From: JBBITI01 sp037440885
GTDB taxonomy: Bacteria > Chloroflexota > Dehalococcoidia > Dehalococcoidales > UBA2162
Assembly (NCBI GenBank): GCA_037440885.1
Contig: JBBITI010000062.1
Location: 1 to 15,132, forward strand
Reading direction: 5' to 3'
DNA: 15,132 bases
The notes under the pieces are model-generated. The model made no database searches. It saw only the letters and a list, made by a program, of their open reading frames with translations, and was not told the DNA's origin. Below, one piece after another: positions 14,966 through 15,132 of the stretch. The stretch's first letter is position 1. Each line of letters starts with the position of its first letter. The translations under genes and the position numbers were made by a program.

Positions 14966-15132
14966 ATGGATTATGGGATCAAAGGGAAACTAGCGATTGT
15001 TACAGGAACTAATCGTAGAGGCGCGATGGGCGAGGCAATTGCTACCACGCTAGCCAGAGAAGGGGCTATTATCGCGTGTGTAGATATCGTATTGCCGGGT
15101 GCAGAGGAAGTTGCCAGATCCATCAACGAAAC
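14966..15132 (+). CDS. Short-chain dehydrogenase/reductase (SDR), 3'-partial
   Basis: Only the first 55 codons are in the window. They begin MDYGIKGKLAIVTGTNRRG and continue AMGEAIATTLAREGAIIACVDI. This is the Rossmann start of an SDR: the TG(x)5G(x)G-like nucleotide loop TGTNRRGAMG, the following helix, then a strand ending in Asp (CVD), which usually selects NAD(H) over NADP(H). ATG 14966 follows a perfect AAGGAGG (14951-14957). It lies 113 bases after the crotonase stop; that spacer contains only weak dyads, so both genes may share one transcript. An alcohol/ketone step on the same acyl-CoA route is plausible. The catalytic Tyr-x-x-x-Lys lies beyond the window. Confidence 0.85.
   Translation, partial: MDYGIKGKLAIVTGTNRRGAMGEAIATTLAREGAIIACVDIVLPGAEEVARSINE

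Overview
The window has roughly 45-50 % GC and a mix of bacterial families: an orphan family-5 solute-binding protein, small CxxC zinc proteins, an RRM protein tail, a carboxymuconolactone-decarboxylase-like protein, a DrrAB-type ABC exporter, a MarR regulator, and a crotonase followed by an SDR. I suspect an uncultured Dehalococcoidia-type Chloroflexota. That is inferred from gene content only; the window has no rRNA, tRNA or CRISPR array.

Layout. Positions 3-1712 (+) are the 3' part of a peptide/nickel-type substrate-binding protein, closed by a perfect 16-bp hairpin terminator. Positions 1757-2700 (-) hold small nucleic-acid/zinc protein genes: a double CxxC zinc-ribbon protein, a 49-aa Cys/Trp protein with a strong ribosome binding site, and the orphan 3' end of an RRM RNA-binding protein. 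Positions 3044-7823 (+) form a tight three-gene operon: an aspartyl-tRNA synthetase fused to a GatC domain, a shortened GatA-like protein lacking the whole amidase catalytic triad, and GatB. Positions 7906-9381 (-) carry a GNAT-like acyltransferase, about 500 bases of non-coding inverted repeats, and a cysteine-free CMD-family protein. Positions 9606-11516 (+) are an ABC-2 exporter pair (ATPase plus permease). Positions 11841-13792 (-) carry a secreted lipoprotein and a regulator made of two MarR domains in one chain. That regulator is divergent from a crotonase-SDR operon (14049 to the window end), and both -35/-10 promoters are readable in the gap.

The strongest candidate for something undescribed is the aspS-gatC / pseudo-gatA / gatB operon. 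The synthetase keeps the His and Gly that mark non-discriminating AspRS enzymes, so it should make Asp-tRNA(Asn). GatC is physically attached to it, and GatB keeps its kinase metal ligands. The GatA partner cannot hydrolyse glutamine by the known mechanism. Either a true GatA acts in trans, or ammonia or another amine comes from elsewhere, or the complex does a different tRNA-dependent reaction. The second notable unit is the single-chain double MarR with its divergent promoter region.
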